A DNA stretch of 11,425 nucleotides from Thermococcus sp. GTDB lineage: Archaea; Methanobacteriota_B; Thermococci; Thermococcales; Thermococcaceae. The position numbers and the translations under genes were made by a program. The number at the start of each line of letters is the position of its first letter. Position 1 is the stretch's first letter. The notes beneath the pieces were generated by a model. That model ran no database searches, was not told the DNA's origin, and saw only the letters and a program-made list of their open reading frames with translations. Positions 5,001-11,425 of the stretch are shown here, piece by piece. The stretch lies in NCBI GenBank assembly GCA_027035445.1, contig JALVUT010000162.1, forward strand, positions 1 to 11,425. The letters are read 5' to 3'.

Positions 5001-7904
5001 ATGGCTGAGCTCAACTTCAAGGCCATTGAGGAGAAGTGGCAGAGGCGCTGGATGGAGGAGAAAACCTTCGAACCCGACAGAAAGGCAAAGCCCAAGGAGA
5101 AGAAGTTCTACATAACGGTTGCCTTCCCGTACCTTTCGGGCCACCTTCACGTCGGCCACGCGAGGACCTACACGATTCCGGACGTTATAGCACGCTTTAA
5201 GAGGATGCAGGGTTACAACGTCCTCTTTCCGATGGCGTGGCACATCACCGGCGCGCCGATAGTCGGAATAGCCGAGCGCATAAAGCACCGTGACCCGAAG
5301 ACCGTCCACATATACCGCGACGTCTACAAGGTCCCCGAGGAGATACTCCGGAAGTTCGAAGAGCCGAGAGAGATAGTCAAATACTTCATGAAATCCGCAA
5401 GGGAGACCTTTACAAGAGCCGGCTTCTCCGTTGACTGGAGCAGGGAATTCCACACCACATCCCTGTTCCCGCCCTTCAGCAAGTTCATAGAGTGGCAGTT
5501 CTGGACGCTCAAGGACATGGGGCTGGTAGTTAAAGGGGCCCACCGCGTCCGCTGGGACCCGGTCGTCGGAACCGCCCTTGGAGACCACGACATAATGGAG
5601 GGTGAGGACGTTCAGATCCTGGACTACGTCATAATCAAGTTCATCCTGGAGGAAGACGGCGAGGAAATCTACATGCCCGCCGCGACACTCAGACCCGAGA
5701 CCGTCTACGGCGTCACCAACATGTGGCTGAATCCAGAGGCAACCTACGTCAAAGCAAAGGTCAGGCACGGCGGGAAGGTCGAGACCTGGATAGTCAGCAA
5801 GGAGGCCGCTTACAAGCTCTCCTTCCAGGACAGGGAGATAGAGGTAATCGAGGAGTTCAAGGGAGAGAGGCTCATCGGAAGGTACGTCAAGAACCCTGTC
5901 ACCGGAGACGAGATCATCGTCCTGCCGGCAGAGTTCGTTGACCCGGACAATGCCACCGGAGTTGTGATGAGCGTTCCGGCTCATGCACCATTTGACCACG
6001 TTGCTTTGGAAGACCTGAAGGGGGAGACTGAGATTCTGCTGAAGTATGACATCGACCCACGCGTTGTGGAGGAGATAAGCTACATCTCGCTGATCAAGCT
6101 TGAGGGTTACGGCGAGTTTCCGGCCGTTGAAGAGGCCGAGAAGCTTGGCGTGGAGAGCCAGAAGGACGTTGAGAAGCTCGAGGAAGCGACCAAAAACATC
6201 TACAAGACCGAGTACCACAAGGGGATCTTCAAGATTGAGCCGTACGCAGGGAAGTCCGTGCAGGAGGCGAAGGACCTTATCGCAAAAGGACTTCAGGAGA
6301 GGGGAACCGCCGAGGTAATGTACGAGTTCGCCAAGAAGCCTGTCATATCAAGGTTCGGAAACCAGGCAGTTGTCAAGATAATCCACGACCAGTGGTTCAT
6401 CGACTACGGAAATCCGGAATGGAAGGAGAAGGCGAGAGAGGCTTTGGCCAACATGACTATTTACCCCGAGAGCAGGCGCGCCCAGTTCGAGGCGATAATC
6501 GACTGGCTCGACAAGAAAGCCTGTGCGAGGAAGGTCGGCCTTGGAACGCCTCTCCCATGGGATCCTGACTGGGTGATAGAGAGCCTGAGCGATTCAACGA
6601 TATACATGGCCTACTACACGATAAGCAGGCATATGAACAGGCTGCGCGAAGAGGGCCAGCTTGATCCTGAGAAGCTGACACCTGAGTTCTTCGACTACCT
6701 CTTCCTCGAAGAGTTCAGTGGGGACAGGGAGAGAGAGCTGGCAGAGAAGACCGGCATCCCTGCGGAGACAATCCATGAGATGAAGGAGGAGTTCGAGTAC
6801 TGGTACCCACTCGACTGGCGCTGTTCGGCCAAAGATCTGATTCCAAACCACCTGACGTTCTTCATCTTCAACCACACGGCGATATTCAGGCGTAAACACT
6901 GGCCGAGGGGCATAGCGGTCAACGGCTTCGGAACGCTGGAAGGCACCAAGATGAGCAAGAGCAAGGGCAACGTGCTGAACTTCATTGATGCCATCGAGGA
7001 GAACGGCGCCGACGTTGTTAGGCTCTACATAATGGGCCTTGCCGAGCACGACAGCGACTTCGACTGGCGCAGGAAGGAAGTCGGCAAGCTCCGCAGGCAG
7101 GTCGAGAGGTTCTACGAGCTGGTGAGCGGCTTCTCGACCTATGAAGCTAAGGAAGGCGTTGAACTCAAGGACATCGATAAGTGGATGCTCCACCGCCTGA
7201 ACAAGGCCATTGATGGTGCAACCAAGGCACTTGAGGAGTTCAGAACGAGAACTGCAGTCCAGTGGGCGTTCTACAGCATCCAAAATGACCTGCGCTGGTA
7301 TATGAGGAGAACCGAAGGAAGGGACGACGAGGCCAAGCGCTCAACACTGAGGAAGCTGGCAGAGGTCTGGATCAGGCTGATGGCTCCATTCACACCGCAC
7401 ATCAGCGAGGAGCTCTGGGAGAAGCTTGGAGGAGAGGGATTCGTGAGCTTAGCAAAGTGGCCAGAGCCTGTGGAGGAGTGGTGGAACGAGACGATAGAGC
7501 TTGAAGAGAGCTACATTAAGTCTCTAATCGAGGACATAAAGGAAATCCTGAGGGTGGCGAAGCTCGAAGATGCAAAGAGAGCCTACATCTACACCGCTCC
7601 GGAGTGGAAGTGGAAAGTCGCCCGGGTGGCTGCGGAGAAGAGGGACTTCAAGGCCTCGATGAGCGAAATCATGAAAGACCCGGAGATGAGAAAGCGCGGC
7701 AAGGAAGTCTCAAAGCTGATCCAGAAGCTGATTAGGGACAGAGCCTTTGATTTCAAGCACATTGATGAGGAGAAGGCACTGAGGCAGGCCAGGGAGTTCA
7801 TAGAGGAAGAGGTCGGTCTGGAGATTATCATCAACCCGGAGGAGGACAAAGGAGGAAAGAAGAGGCAGGCAATGCCAATGAAGCCCGCGGTGTTTGTGGA
7901 GTGA
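5001..7904 (+). CDS. leuS: Leucyl-tRNA synthetase, archaeal type
   Basis: This cytoplasmic class I synthetase attaches leucine to tRNA-Leu using ATP and removes mischarged amino acids. The 967-residue product is full length for the archaeal/eukaryotic branch. The HIGH-type motif is HLHVGH (48-53) and the KMSKS loop is at 650-654. The CP1 editing domain inserted between them shows the threonine-rich TLRPET (229-234) and VPAHAPFD, whose D332 matches the conserved editing aspartate. An anticodon-binding helical domain follows, then the archaeal C-terminal extension, which in Pyrococcus contacts the long variable arm of tRNA-Leu. The start is fixed by AAAGGAGG ending eight bases before the ATG and by the family N-terminus. 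It is transcribed alone from a promoter near 4820 and ends at T-rich sequence. It diverges from operon 1 and converges with the RiPP operon. Housekeeping gene, no defect seen. Confidence 0.98.
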   Translation: MAELNFKAIEEKWQRRWMEEKTFEPDRKAKPKEKKFYITVAFPYLSGHLHVGHARTYTIPDVIARFKRMQGYNVLFPMAWHITGAPIVGIAERIKHRDPKTVHIYRDVYKVPEEILRKFEEPREIVKYFMKSARETFTRAGFSVDWSREFHTTSLFPPFSKFIEWQFWTLKDMGLVVKGAHRVRWDPVVGTALGDHDIMEGEDVQILDYVIIKFILEEDGEEIYMPAATLRPETVYGVTNMWLNPEATYVKAKVRHGGKVETWIVSKEAAYKLSFQDREIEVIEEFKGERLIGRYVKNPVTGDEIIVLPAEFVDPDNATGVVMSVPAHAPFDHVALEDLKGETEILLKYDIDPRVVEEISYISLIKLEGYGEFPAVEEAEKLGVESQKDVEKLEEATKNIYKTEYHKGIFKIEPYAGKSVQEAKDLIAKGLQERGTAEVMYEFAKKPVISRFGNQAVVKIIHDQWFIDYGNPEWKEKAREALANMTIYPESRRAQFEAIIDWLDKKACARKVGLGTPLPWDPDWVIESLSDSTIYMAYYTISRHMNRLREEGQLDPEKLTPEFFDYLFLEEFSGDRERELAEKTGIPAETIHEMKEEFEYWYPLDWRCSAKDLIPNHLTFFIFNHTAIFRRKHWPRGIAVNGFGTLEGTKMSKSKGNVLNFIDAIEENGADVVRLYIMGLAEHDSDFDWRRKEVGKLRRQVERFYELVSGFSTYEAKEGVELKDIDKWMLHRLNKAIDGATKALEEFRTRTAVQWAFYSIQNDLRWYMRRTEGRDDEAKRSTLRKLAEVWIRLMAPFTPHISEELWEKLGGEGFVSLAKWPEPVEEWWNETIELEESYIKSLIEDIKEILRVAKLEDAKRAYIYTAPEWKWKVARVAAEKRDFKASMSEIMKDPEMRKRGKEVSKLIQKLIRDRAFDFKHIDEEKALRQAREFIEEEVGLEIIINPEEDKGGKKRQAMPMKPAVFVE

Positions 7905-7925
7905 TTTTAATTTTTTGTTGTTTTT
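7905..7925 (+). terminator. Oligo-T terminator of leuS
   Basis: Directly after the stop codon come T runs of four, six and five (7905-7908, 7911-7916, 7921-7925), the usual archaeal termination signal. The convergent permease gene ends about 40 bases further on. Its own downstream strand shows only short T runs. Confidence 0.6.
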
Positions 7926-7963
7926 AGTATTGCTCCCAAAATTTAGAAAATCAAGAGGGCATG

Positions 7964-8680
7964 TTAGAAGGGTTTCTCAAGCATATATGTTGTATGGACA
8001 GTTTTAATACTCAGCCCAAGGAACAGCAAAGATAAGACTACTGATACCCCCCATGAAATGAAGCAGTGAGGCTGAAGCCCAAGACTGCATCTCACGCATG
8101 CAAGTAAGTGAGTAACGGGATTAAGTAGAAAACCAATGAAGTTAGAGTGATAATAAGCAGGGGAGAATACTACCAAGACCCAAGGAAGAATGCTTGTAAC
8201 GGCGAGGATCTTGTAGGGATTTGCGATTTTTGCACCAATGAAAACTCCCAGAGATCCCAGTTCAATGAATGTTAATAGTAGCGCGAGGGAGAGTAGGGGA
8301 TAGTTAATTGAATGAATCCCCAAGTAATGTACAATGAGAGCTATTCCACCCAATACTTGGGGCAGAACGAAAAGAGAATACGCAATGAACTGAGCGAGTA
8401 CTACATGGCTTATTCTAGGAGGAAGGGTTGCGTAAAGTTCCAGAACACTTGGTTCAAAGATATTGCTCACCCGGTTTGTGAGAGTTCCTATTAATGAGCT
8501 AACGATAGATACAATGATAAATCCACTGACGAGGTATGATATCTCCAGAGGATCAGTTGTCTTTGAGTTCATGATCATCATGAAGAGTAGGGAAAATGGC
8601 ATCACGAAGAGGTTAACCAACAGGAATGTTTTATAGAGCCTCATCCCCTTGAGCTCCATTGATACAAGTGCTCCTAACAT
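7964..8680 (-). CDS. ABC-2 type permease of the RiPP cluster
   Basis: This 238-residue membrane protein has six hydrophobic helices, near residues 18-37, 49-67, 91-118, 127-150, 157-175 and 206-226. The loop SVLELYATLPPRISHVVLAQ (78-97) is the ABC-2 hallmark between helices 2 and 3. With the ATPase encoded just upstream it should form an exporter or an immunity pump for the modified peptide, as SkfEF or YydIJ do in Bacillus. The ATG at 8680 overlaps the ATPase stop by one base (TGATG) and follows GGAGG at eight bases. There is no peptidase domain, so leader cleavage must be done elsewhere, or not at all. Last gene of the operon, with AT-rich codon use like its partners and unlike leuS. Confidence 0.88.
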   Translation of the reverse strand: MLGALVSMELKGMRLYKTFLLVNLFVMPFSLLFMMIMNSKTTDPLEISYLVSGFIIVSIVSSLIGTLTNRVSNIFEPSVLELYATLPPRISHVVLAQFIAYSLFVLPQVLGGIALIVHYLGIHSINYPLLSLALLLTFIELGSLGVFIGAKIANPYKILAVTSILPWVLVVFSPAYYHSNFIGFLLNPVTHLLACVRCSLGLQPHCFISWGVSVVLSLLFLGLSIKTVHTTYMLEKPF

Positions 8681-9582
8681 CAGCCATCCCTCCTAAGTAA
8701 GTTCACAATGAGCTTTTCGAATGAGGGAGAATTTAACTCAAGATATGATATACCAACCGTATTGTTCACTTTCTCAATGGTCTCAATGGCATCTTCAAGG
8801 GTTTCAAACGATATCTCATAGAGTCTACCTTTTTGTGTATAATTCTTGGGTAAAATTCCAGCCATATTACCTTCCCAAGGGATTACCTTAACCTCAGTTG
8901 GCATCTTCATCAATGAAACTATATCCGCTGGAGTTCCTGAGGTTATGATTTTTCCTCCAACAAGGATATAAATCCTGTCGCAGAGTTCTTTAACCTCAGT
9001 CATGTCATGGCTGGCTATAAGAACACCATCATGGTGATGCTCACGTATAACTTCCCAAAGTCGGTACTTTGTAACAACATCGACCATGCTGGTTGGTTCA
9101 TCCAGCACAAGGATTGGTAGTTCTTGAATTAAAGCCATTGCAAGGAGAAGCGTTTTTCTCATTCCTCCAGAAAGTTGATATCCAAAAAACTCTCTGGCGT
9201 TCTCTAAGTTTAAAAGGTGGAGGACGTTCGATATTTTTTCTTCCCGTATCTTAGCTGAGGAAACACCTCTCATTCTAAGGATATAATCAAGGATCTCTCT
9301 AATTGTCAATGAAGGGAAAGTTAGTGGGTATTGTGGCACGTAGCCAATGAATTCTTTCGGAATAATCGGGTTTTTTGTCACATCTTTTCCCATAACCGTT
9401 ATAACTCCTTCTGTCGGTTTAAGCAGACCAAGTAACTGACGTATCAATGTTGTTTTTCCTGCACCATTGGGGCCAACTATTCCTACAATTTCTCCACGTT
9501 TTACCTTAATGGAGATAGTATCATTGGCCTTTGTCCTATCAGGGTATATTTTTGTTAAATCTTTGATCTCGATAACATTCAT
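8680..9582 (-). CDS. ABC transporter ATP-binding protein of the RiPP cluster
   Basis: The 300-residue ATPase has a Y13 A-loop, Walker A GPNGAGKT (37-44), Q-loop Q84 (YVPQ), signature LSGGM (137-141), Walker B LVLDEP (158-163) and H-loop H192. A C-terminal domain of about 75 residues follows the nucleotide-binding core, as in many ABC-2 drug or peptide exporters. The ATG at 9582 overlaps the maturase stop by one base (TAATG) and has GGAGG seven bases upstream. It is paired with the permease at 7964-8680. In context its role is to drive export of, or protection from, the peptide made by this cluster. That role is inferred from layout, while the ATPase assignment is certain. Confidence 0.94.
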   Translation of the reverse strand: MNVIEIKDLTKIYPDRTKANDTISIKVKRGEIVGIVGPNGAGKTTLIRQLLGLLKPTEGVITVMGKDVTKNPIIPKEFIGYVPQYPLTFPSLTIREILDYILRMRGVSSAKIREEKISNVLHLLNLENAREFFGYQLSGGMRKTLLLAMALIQELPILVLDEPTSMVDVVTKYRLWEVIREHHHDGVLIASHDMTEVKELCDRIYILVGGKIITSGTPADIVSLMKMPTEVKVIPWEGNMAGILPKNYTQKGRLYEISFETLEDAIETIEKVNNTVGISYLELNSPSFEKLIVNLLRRDG

Positions 9583-10898
9583 TATCTTCCCTCCAATATC
9601 TTCTTATATTTTGATTGAACATATAGCTTTATCAAAGTTTCATAGTTCTTAAGATATGCCAAATTACACGAAATTCTTGACTTCGTGGCACTACCCATCC
9701 ATTTACACCCCCCATAGCATGTTGGCCCAAATTTGCATTTTGTCACGCATGGAGGTTCAAAGTTTATTAACGAGTACCACCTAGAACTGGTTATAATTAG
9801 CTTACCCCTTTTATCAATATACCCATCCGGTTCTGAATAAAGAAATCCTGGACATTTATAAACATTTAAATTTTCATCTACAGCAAAGCTATAGGCATGT
9901 GACGCCATACATGGGCCAAAAACCATGGGGTTTCCAATTTTATATCCCAAATCAACTGCAAAATGATATAGTTCAACCAAAATCTCTGACTTTGCTTTGT
10001 CTAATATATGAGCGCTACCCACTTTAATTGCAGTTTGAGTTGGGAAGATATACTCGAATCCTACTGAGCCTAGCATCTCGTGAAGTCCATACTCATCACG
10101 GAGGTGTATCAAAAGAGACCTAACGCTTTCTTTATTGGCCTCGTTTACATTCATCCTTAGCACAATTCTTCCTCTGAATTCATCAATATTATCAAGCAGA
10201 TTTTTTAGGATGCTATCAAAAGATCCTTCCCCATTGGGGAAAGGACGCATTACATCATGGAATTCTTTCATCCCATCTAATGTAACCTGCACAGTGACAG
10301 AGTACTGCGAAAGTTCCTGTCCAATTTCTTTAGAGAACAAAGTCCCATTGGTTATAATAGATGCATCATAGCTGACTCCCGAATCCCTTAAAGTTTCTAA
10401 GTCCCTAAGGGCCAATGTTAATGTTTCAATATTTAGGAGTGGTTCGCCACCAAAAAAGGCAATGCTAATGCCCTTTAAGGTATTTTTACTATTAATAAAT
10501 GTCATTATCCTCTTCCAGTTCTCTGGAGCCAAATCCTGCTGGGACGAGAATTTCTTTCTTAAGTCTTGGTAACAATAGGGACAAGCCAGGTTGCATCTGG
10601 AGGTTAAATTCACAAATATTCCCATATGTGCAGGGTTATATTTTTGCAGATTAATCAAAGTTCTCATCACTTCAGTTTCATCGATGCCCTCAGGTACCAA
10701 AAACCCAAGTTCAATTAATTGACTTAGAACCTTTTTGGGCACATTTTCAAAGTTTCGACTATTAATTGTTTCCCATATCGTGGGGGATATTGCAATTAAA
10801 GACTTATATAACATGTGGTATAATATATGGTATCTTATGTTTCCAATAGCATAGGGTATCTCAAGTATATACTTGGAAACTTTTTTTGGAGTTTCCAT
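9582..10898 (-). CDS. Radical SAM/SPASM peptide maturase
   Basis: The 438-residue enzyme has three regions. An N-terminal domain (1-90) contains the stretch LIELGFLVPEGIDE, typical of the leader-binding or linker part of peptide-modifying members. The radical SAM core has the cluster motif C102-x3-C106-x2-C109 and the SAM-binding GGEP at 150-153. A C-terminal SPASM domain has cysteines C330, C349, C384, C388, C394, C398 and C411, which should bind two auxiliary iron-sulfur clusters. Relatives use S-adenosylmethionine radicals to install thioether, C-C or epimer changes in short peptides. The likely substrate is the peptide encoded 63 bases upstream. I chose the ATG at 10898 because GGAGGTGAT (10903-10911) ends at good spacing. 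Upstream ATGs at 10904 and 10913 lie within or before that site. The SPASM spacing CX3CX5CX3C differs slightly from the usual CX2CX5CX3C. An enzyme that activates another enzyme (anSME type) is less likely because no sulfatase is nearby. Confidence 0.92.
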   Translation of the reverse strand: METPKKVSKYILEIPYAIGNIRYHILYHMLYKSLIAISPTIWETINSRNFENVPKKVLSQLIELGFLVPEGIDETEVMRTLINLQKYNPAHMGIFVNLTSRCNLACPYCYQDLRKKFSSQQDLAPENWKRIMTFINSKNTLKGISIAFFGGEPLLNIETLTLALRDLETLRDSGVSYDASIITNGTLFSKEIGQELSQYSVTVQVTLDGMKEFHDVMRPFPNGEGSFDSILKNLLDNIDEFRGRIVLRMNVNEANKESVRSLLIHLRDEYGLHEMLGSVGFEYIFPTQTAIKVGSAHILDKAKSEILVELYHFAVDLGYKIGNPMVFGPCMASHAYSFAVDENLNVYKCPGFLYSEPDGYIDKRGKLIITSSRWYSLINFEPPCVTKCKFGPTCYGGCKWMGSATKSRISCNLAYLKNYETLIKLYVQSKYKKILEGR

Positions 10899-10902
10899 CG
10901 AC

Positions 10903-10911
10903 ATCACCTCC
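10903..10911 (-). promoter_or_regulatory. Ribosome binding site of the maturase gene
   Basis: GGAGGTGAT on the minus strand is fully complementary to the archaeal 16S rRNA tail and decides the start at 10898 over the two upstream ATGs. Confidence 0.7.
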
Positions 10912-10930
10912 AATGGTTATCTCTGATTGC

Positions 10931-10954
10931 CTTTCCCAAAAAACAAAAGGAAAG
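10931..10954 (-). terminator. U-rich hairpin between precursor and maturase genes
   Basis: CTTTCC and GGAAAG (10931-10936 and 10949-10954) form a perfect 6-bp stem. On the transcribed strand its 12-base loop is almost all U. The element lies 7 bases beyond the precursor stop. It could act as a leaky archaeal terminator, or as an RNA-stabilising end, so that more precursor than maturase is made. Confidence 0.4.
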
Positions 10955-10961
10955 AGAAACA

Positions 10962-11057
10962 TCAATCCTTCACAGGGTTGCAAAACACACAGAAGTTGGG
11001 CTCATCAAATCCAGACGAACCCCTCTCAAGTACAACAATCTCCTTAACTTCCTCCAT
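10962..11057 (-). CDS. Candidate RiPP precursor peptide, 31 aa
   Basis: A very short gene opens the operon. Its ATG at 11057 is preceded by AGGAGGTGAT, a near-ideal ribosome binding site, three bases away, which argues strongly that it is translated. The peptide has an acidic and hydrophobic N-terminal half (MEEVKEIVVLERG), a small Ser/Gly hinge (residues 13-16), and a C-terminal part with two cysteines, C23 and C26, ending NFCVFCNPVKD. This looks like a leader plus core. The neighbouring radical SAM/SPASM enzyme would modify the core, for example by linking the Cys sulfurs to nearby residues as in sactipeptides or ranthipeptides. There is no Gly-Gly export motif and no signal peptide. The chemistry, cleavage site and activity cannot be read from the sequence. 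I do not recognise the peptide family. Alternatives are a metal-binding CxxC peptide or a regulatory leader peptide. Confidence 0.75.
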   Translation of the reverse strand: MEEVKEIVVLERGSSGFDEPNFCVFCNPVKD

Positions 11058-11060
11058 GCT

Positions 11061-11070
11061 ATCACCTCCT
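11061..11070 (-). promoter_or_regulatory. Strong ribosome binding site of the precursor gene
   Basis: AGGAGGTGAT on the minus strand matches the 16S rRNA tail over ten bases. It lies directly before the ATG at 11057 and is the main evidence that the 31-codon frame is a gene. Confidence 0.7.
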
Positions 11071-11105
11071 CTTATGTTTTTTGCAATCAATTTTAGGTCA
11101 AACTC

Positions 11106-11120
11106 CTTTATAAATTTTAC
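11106..11120 (-). promoter_or_regulatory. Promoter of the RiPP operon
   Basis: On the minus strand AAAATTTATAAAGG contains a good archaeal TATA box (TTTATAAA at 11108-11115). Transcription would start near 11085, leaving a leader of about 28 bases before the precursor ATG. No other promoter is apparent before the three downstream genes, so one transcript probably covers all four. Confidence 0.6.
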
Positions 11121-11161
11121 TATTATTATTGGTATATATGAAAATAGCTATAGTAATTTAA

Positions 11162-11299
11162 TTAATACTGTCTAAATTTGAACTTTCTCAAAGAAACAGA
11201 GCCAGAGTAAATGAGTTGCATAACCATGCAATGGAGATAAACTCGCTCCTCAGAAGTTCCAGAATACTGAAAGACCCAAAAATTAGTACTGGTTATTGA
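11162..11299 (+). pseudogene. Possible 3' remnant of a decayed gene
   Basis: A 45-codon open stretch ends in TGA at 11297-11299 with no convincing start. Its first codons follow a stop at 11159-11161, and the only in-frame ATG, at 11231, has no ribosome binding site. The translation reads like a real protein end, with a charged amphipathic helix (FELSQRNRARVNELHNHAME) followed by SLLRSSRILKDPKIS. It sits at the edge of the AT-rich RiPP block, where an insertion could have cut a resident gene. The family is not recognised. Chance coding-like sequence is possible. Confidence 0.35.
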
Positions 11300-11310
11300 T
11301 TCACCCTCAC

Positions 11311-11320
11311 CTTATAAAAC
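11311..11320 (+). promoter_or_regulatory. TATA box of the right-edge gene
   Basis: CTTATAAAAC fits an archaeal TATA box. Transcription would begin near 11340, about 35 bases before the ATG at 11376. Confidence 0.5.
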
Positions 11321-11375
11321 CTTTTCTCCGAAAACTCCTTAAAGAAAAGCTCTTCAGCGTTTTCAGGTGTCCCAC

Positions 11376-11425
11376 ATGCTTTTTGACGAGGAAACGTTTA
11401 AGGGGGAAGTTCTTTCAAAAATTCC
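11376..11425 (+). CDS. Start of an unidentified gene, cut by the window end
   Basis: An ATG at 11376 opens a frame that stays open for 16 codons to the end of the window (MLFDEETFKGEVLSKI). The composition is that of a normal acidic archaeal protein N-terminus. A TATA box lies about 60 bases upstream and AGGTG (11365-11369) gives a modest ribosome binding site. Too little is visible to name a family. Confidence 0.5.
   Translation, partial: MLFDEETFKGEVLSKI

Larger units (their letters stand above)
11118..11375. other. Intergenic stretch between the RiPP promoter and the right-edge gene
   Basis: This AT-rich stretch holds the upstream side of the RiPP promoter, the possible gene remnant at 11162-11299 and a TATA box at 11311. 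No RNA gene, terminal inverted repeat or target-site duplication was found by eye. Confidence 0.5.

Noticed and set aside
4995..6218. Long minus-strand open frame of 407 codons opposite leuS
   Set aside because: It lies entirely on the complement of a certain gene. Its Leu/Val/Asp-rich composition is the mirror of leuS codons, and it has no ribosome binding site or recognisable motif.
6594..7283. Minus-strand open frame of 229 codons opposite the 3' half of leuS
   Set aside because: Shadow of leuS for the same reasons.
10827..11096. Plus-strand frame of 89 codons spanning the RiPP precursor
   Set aside because: It runs opposite the maturase start, the hairpin and the precursor gene, and has no ribosome binding site. 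The minus-strand precursor has far better signals.
11170..11240. Second short minus-strand peptide upstream of the precursor
   Set aside because: A 21-codon frame exists, but it has no ribosome binding site, no Cys and no similarity to the first precursor.

Overview
The window looks like chromosomal DNA from a hyperthermophilic archaeon of the order Thermococcales, most likely Thermococcus. The main evidence is a complete archaeal-type leucyl-tRNA synthetase of 967 residues, the length I recall for the Pyrococcus horikoshii enzyme. Supporting signs are archaeal TATA boxes, strong GGAGGTGAT-type ribosome binding sites, and tightly overlapping genes. No tRNA, rRNA, CRISPR array or insertion sequence is visible.

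Left edge (1-1380, plus strand): the 3' part of a helical-repeat protein with three related units, then a short exported protein that stops abruptly at a run of nine G and may be the remnant of a longer gene.

Operon 1 (4718 down to 1387, minus strand): five genes that overlap head to tail. In transcription order they are a 138-aa secreted protein, a roughly 331-aa exported and membrane-anchored protein that probably starts at TTG, an ABC-2-like permease, a 150-aa exported and anchored protein, and an ABC ATPase. The stop-start overlaps imply translational coupling and a single functional unit at the cell surface. I do not recognise its substrate.

Centre (4719-7904): a divergent promoter region, then leuS on the plus strand. 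leuS has a leader of about 150 nt. The leader contains a possible 17-codon reading frame with two consecutive Leu codons at the predicted transcript start, followed by several mutually exclusive hairpin arms, so it is a candidate for feedback control.

Right side (7905-11310): a visibly AT-richer block with a second minus-strand operon. A very short gene missed by normal ORF calling (11057-10962) encodes a 31-residue peptide ending in NFCVFCNPVKD. It is followed by a radical SAM/SPASM peptide maturase, an ABC ATPase and an ABC-2 permease. This is the classic layout of a ribosomally made, post-translationally modified peptide (RiPP) cluster: precursor, maturase, exporter or immunity pump. It is the most interesting system in the window. 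A U-rich hairpin just after the precursor gene could reduce readthrough so that more precursor than enzyme is made.

Right edge (11118-11425): a 45-codon open stretch that looks like the tail of a decayed gene, a TATA box, and the first 16 codons of an unidentified plus-strand gene running out of the window.
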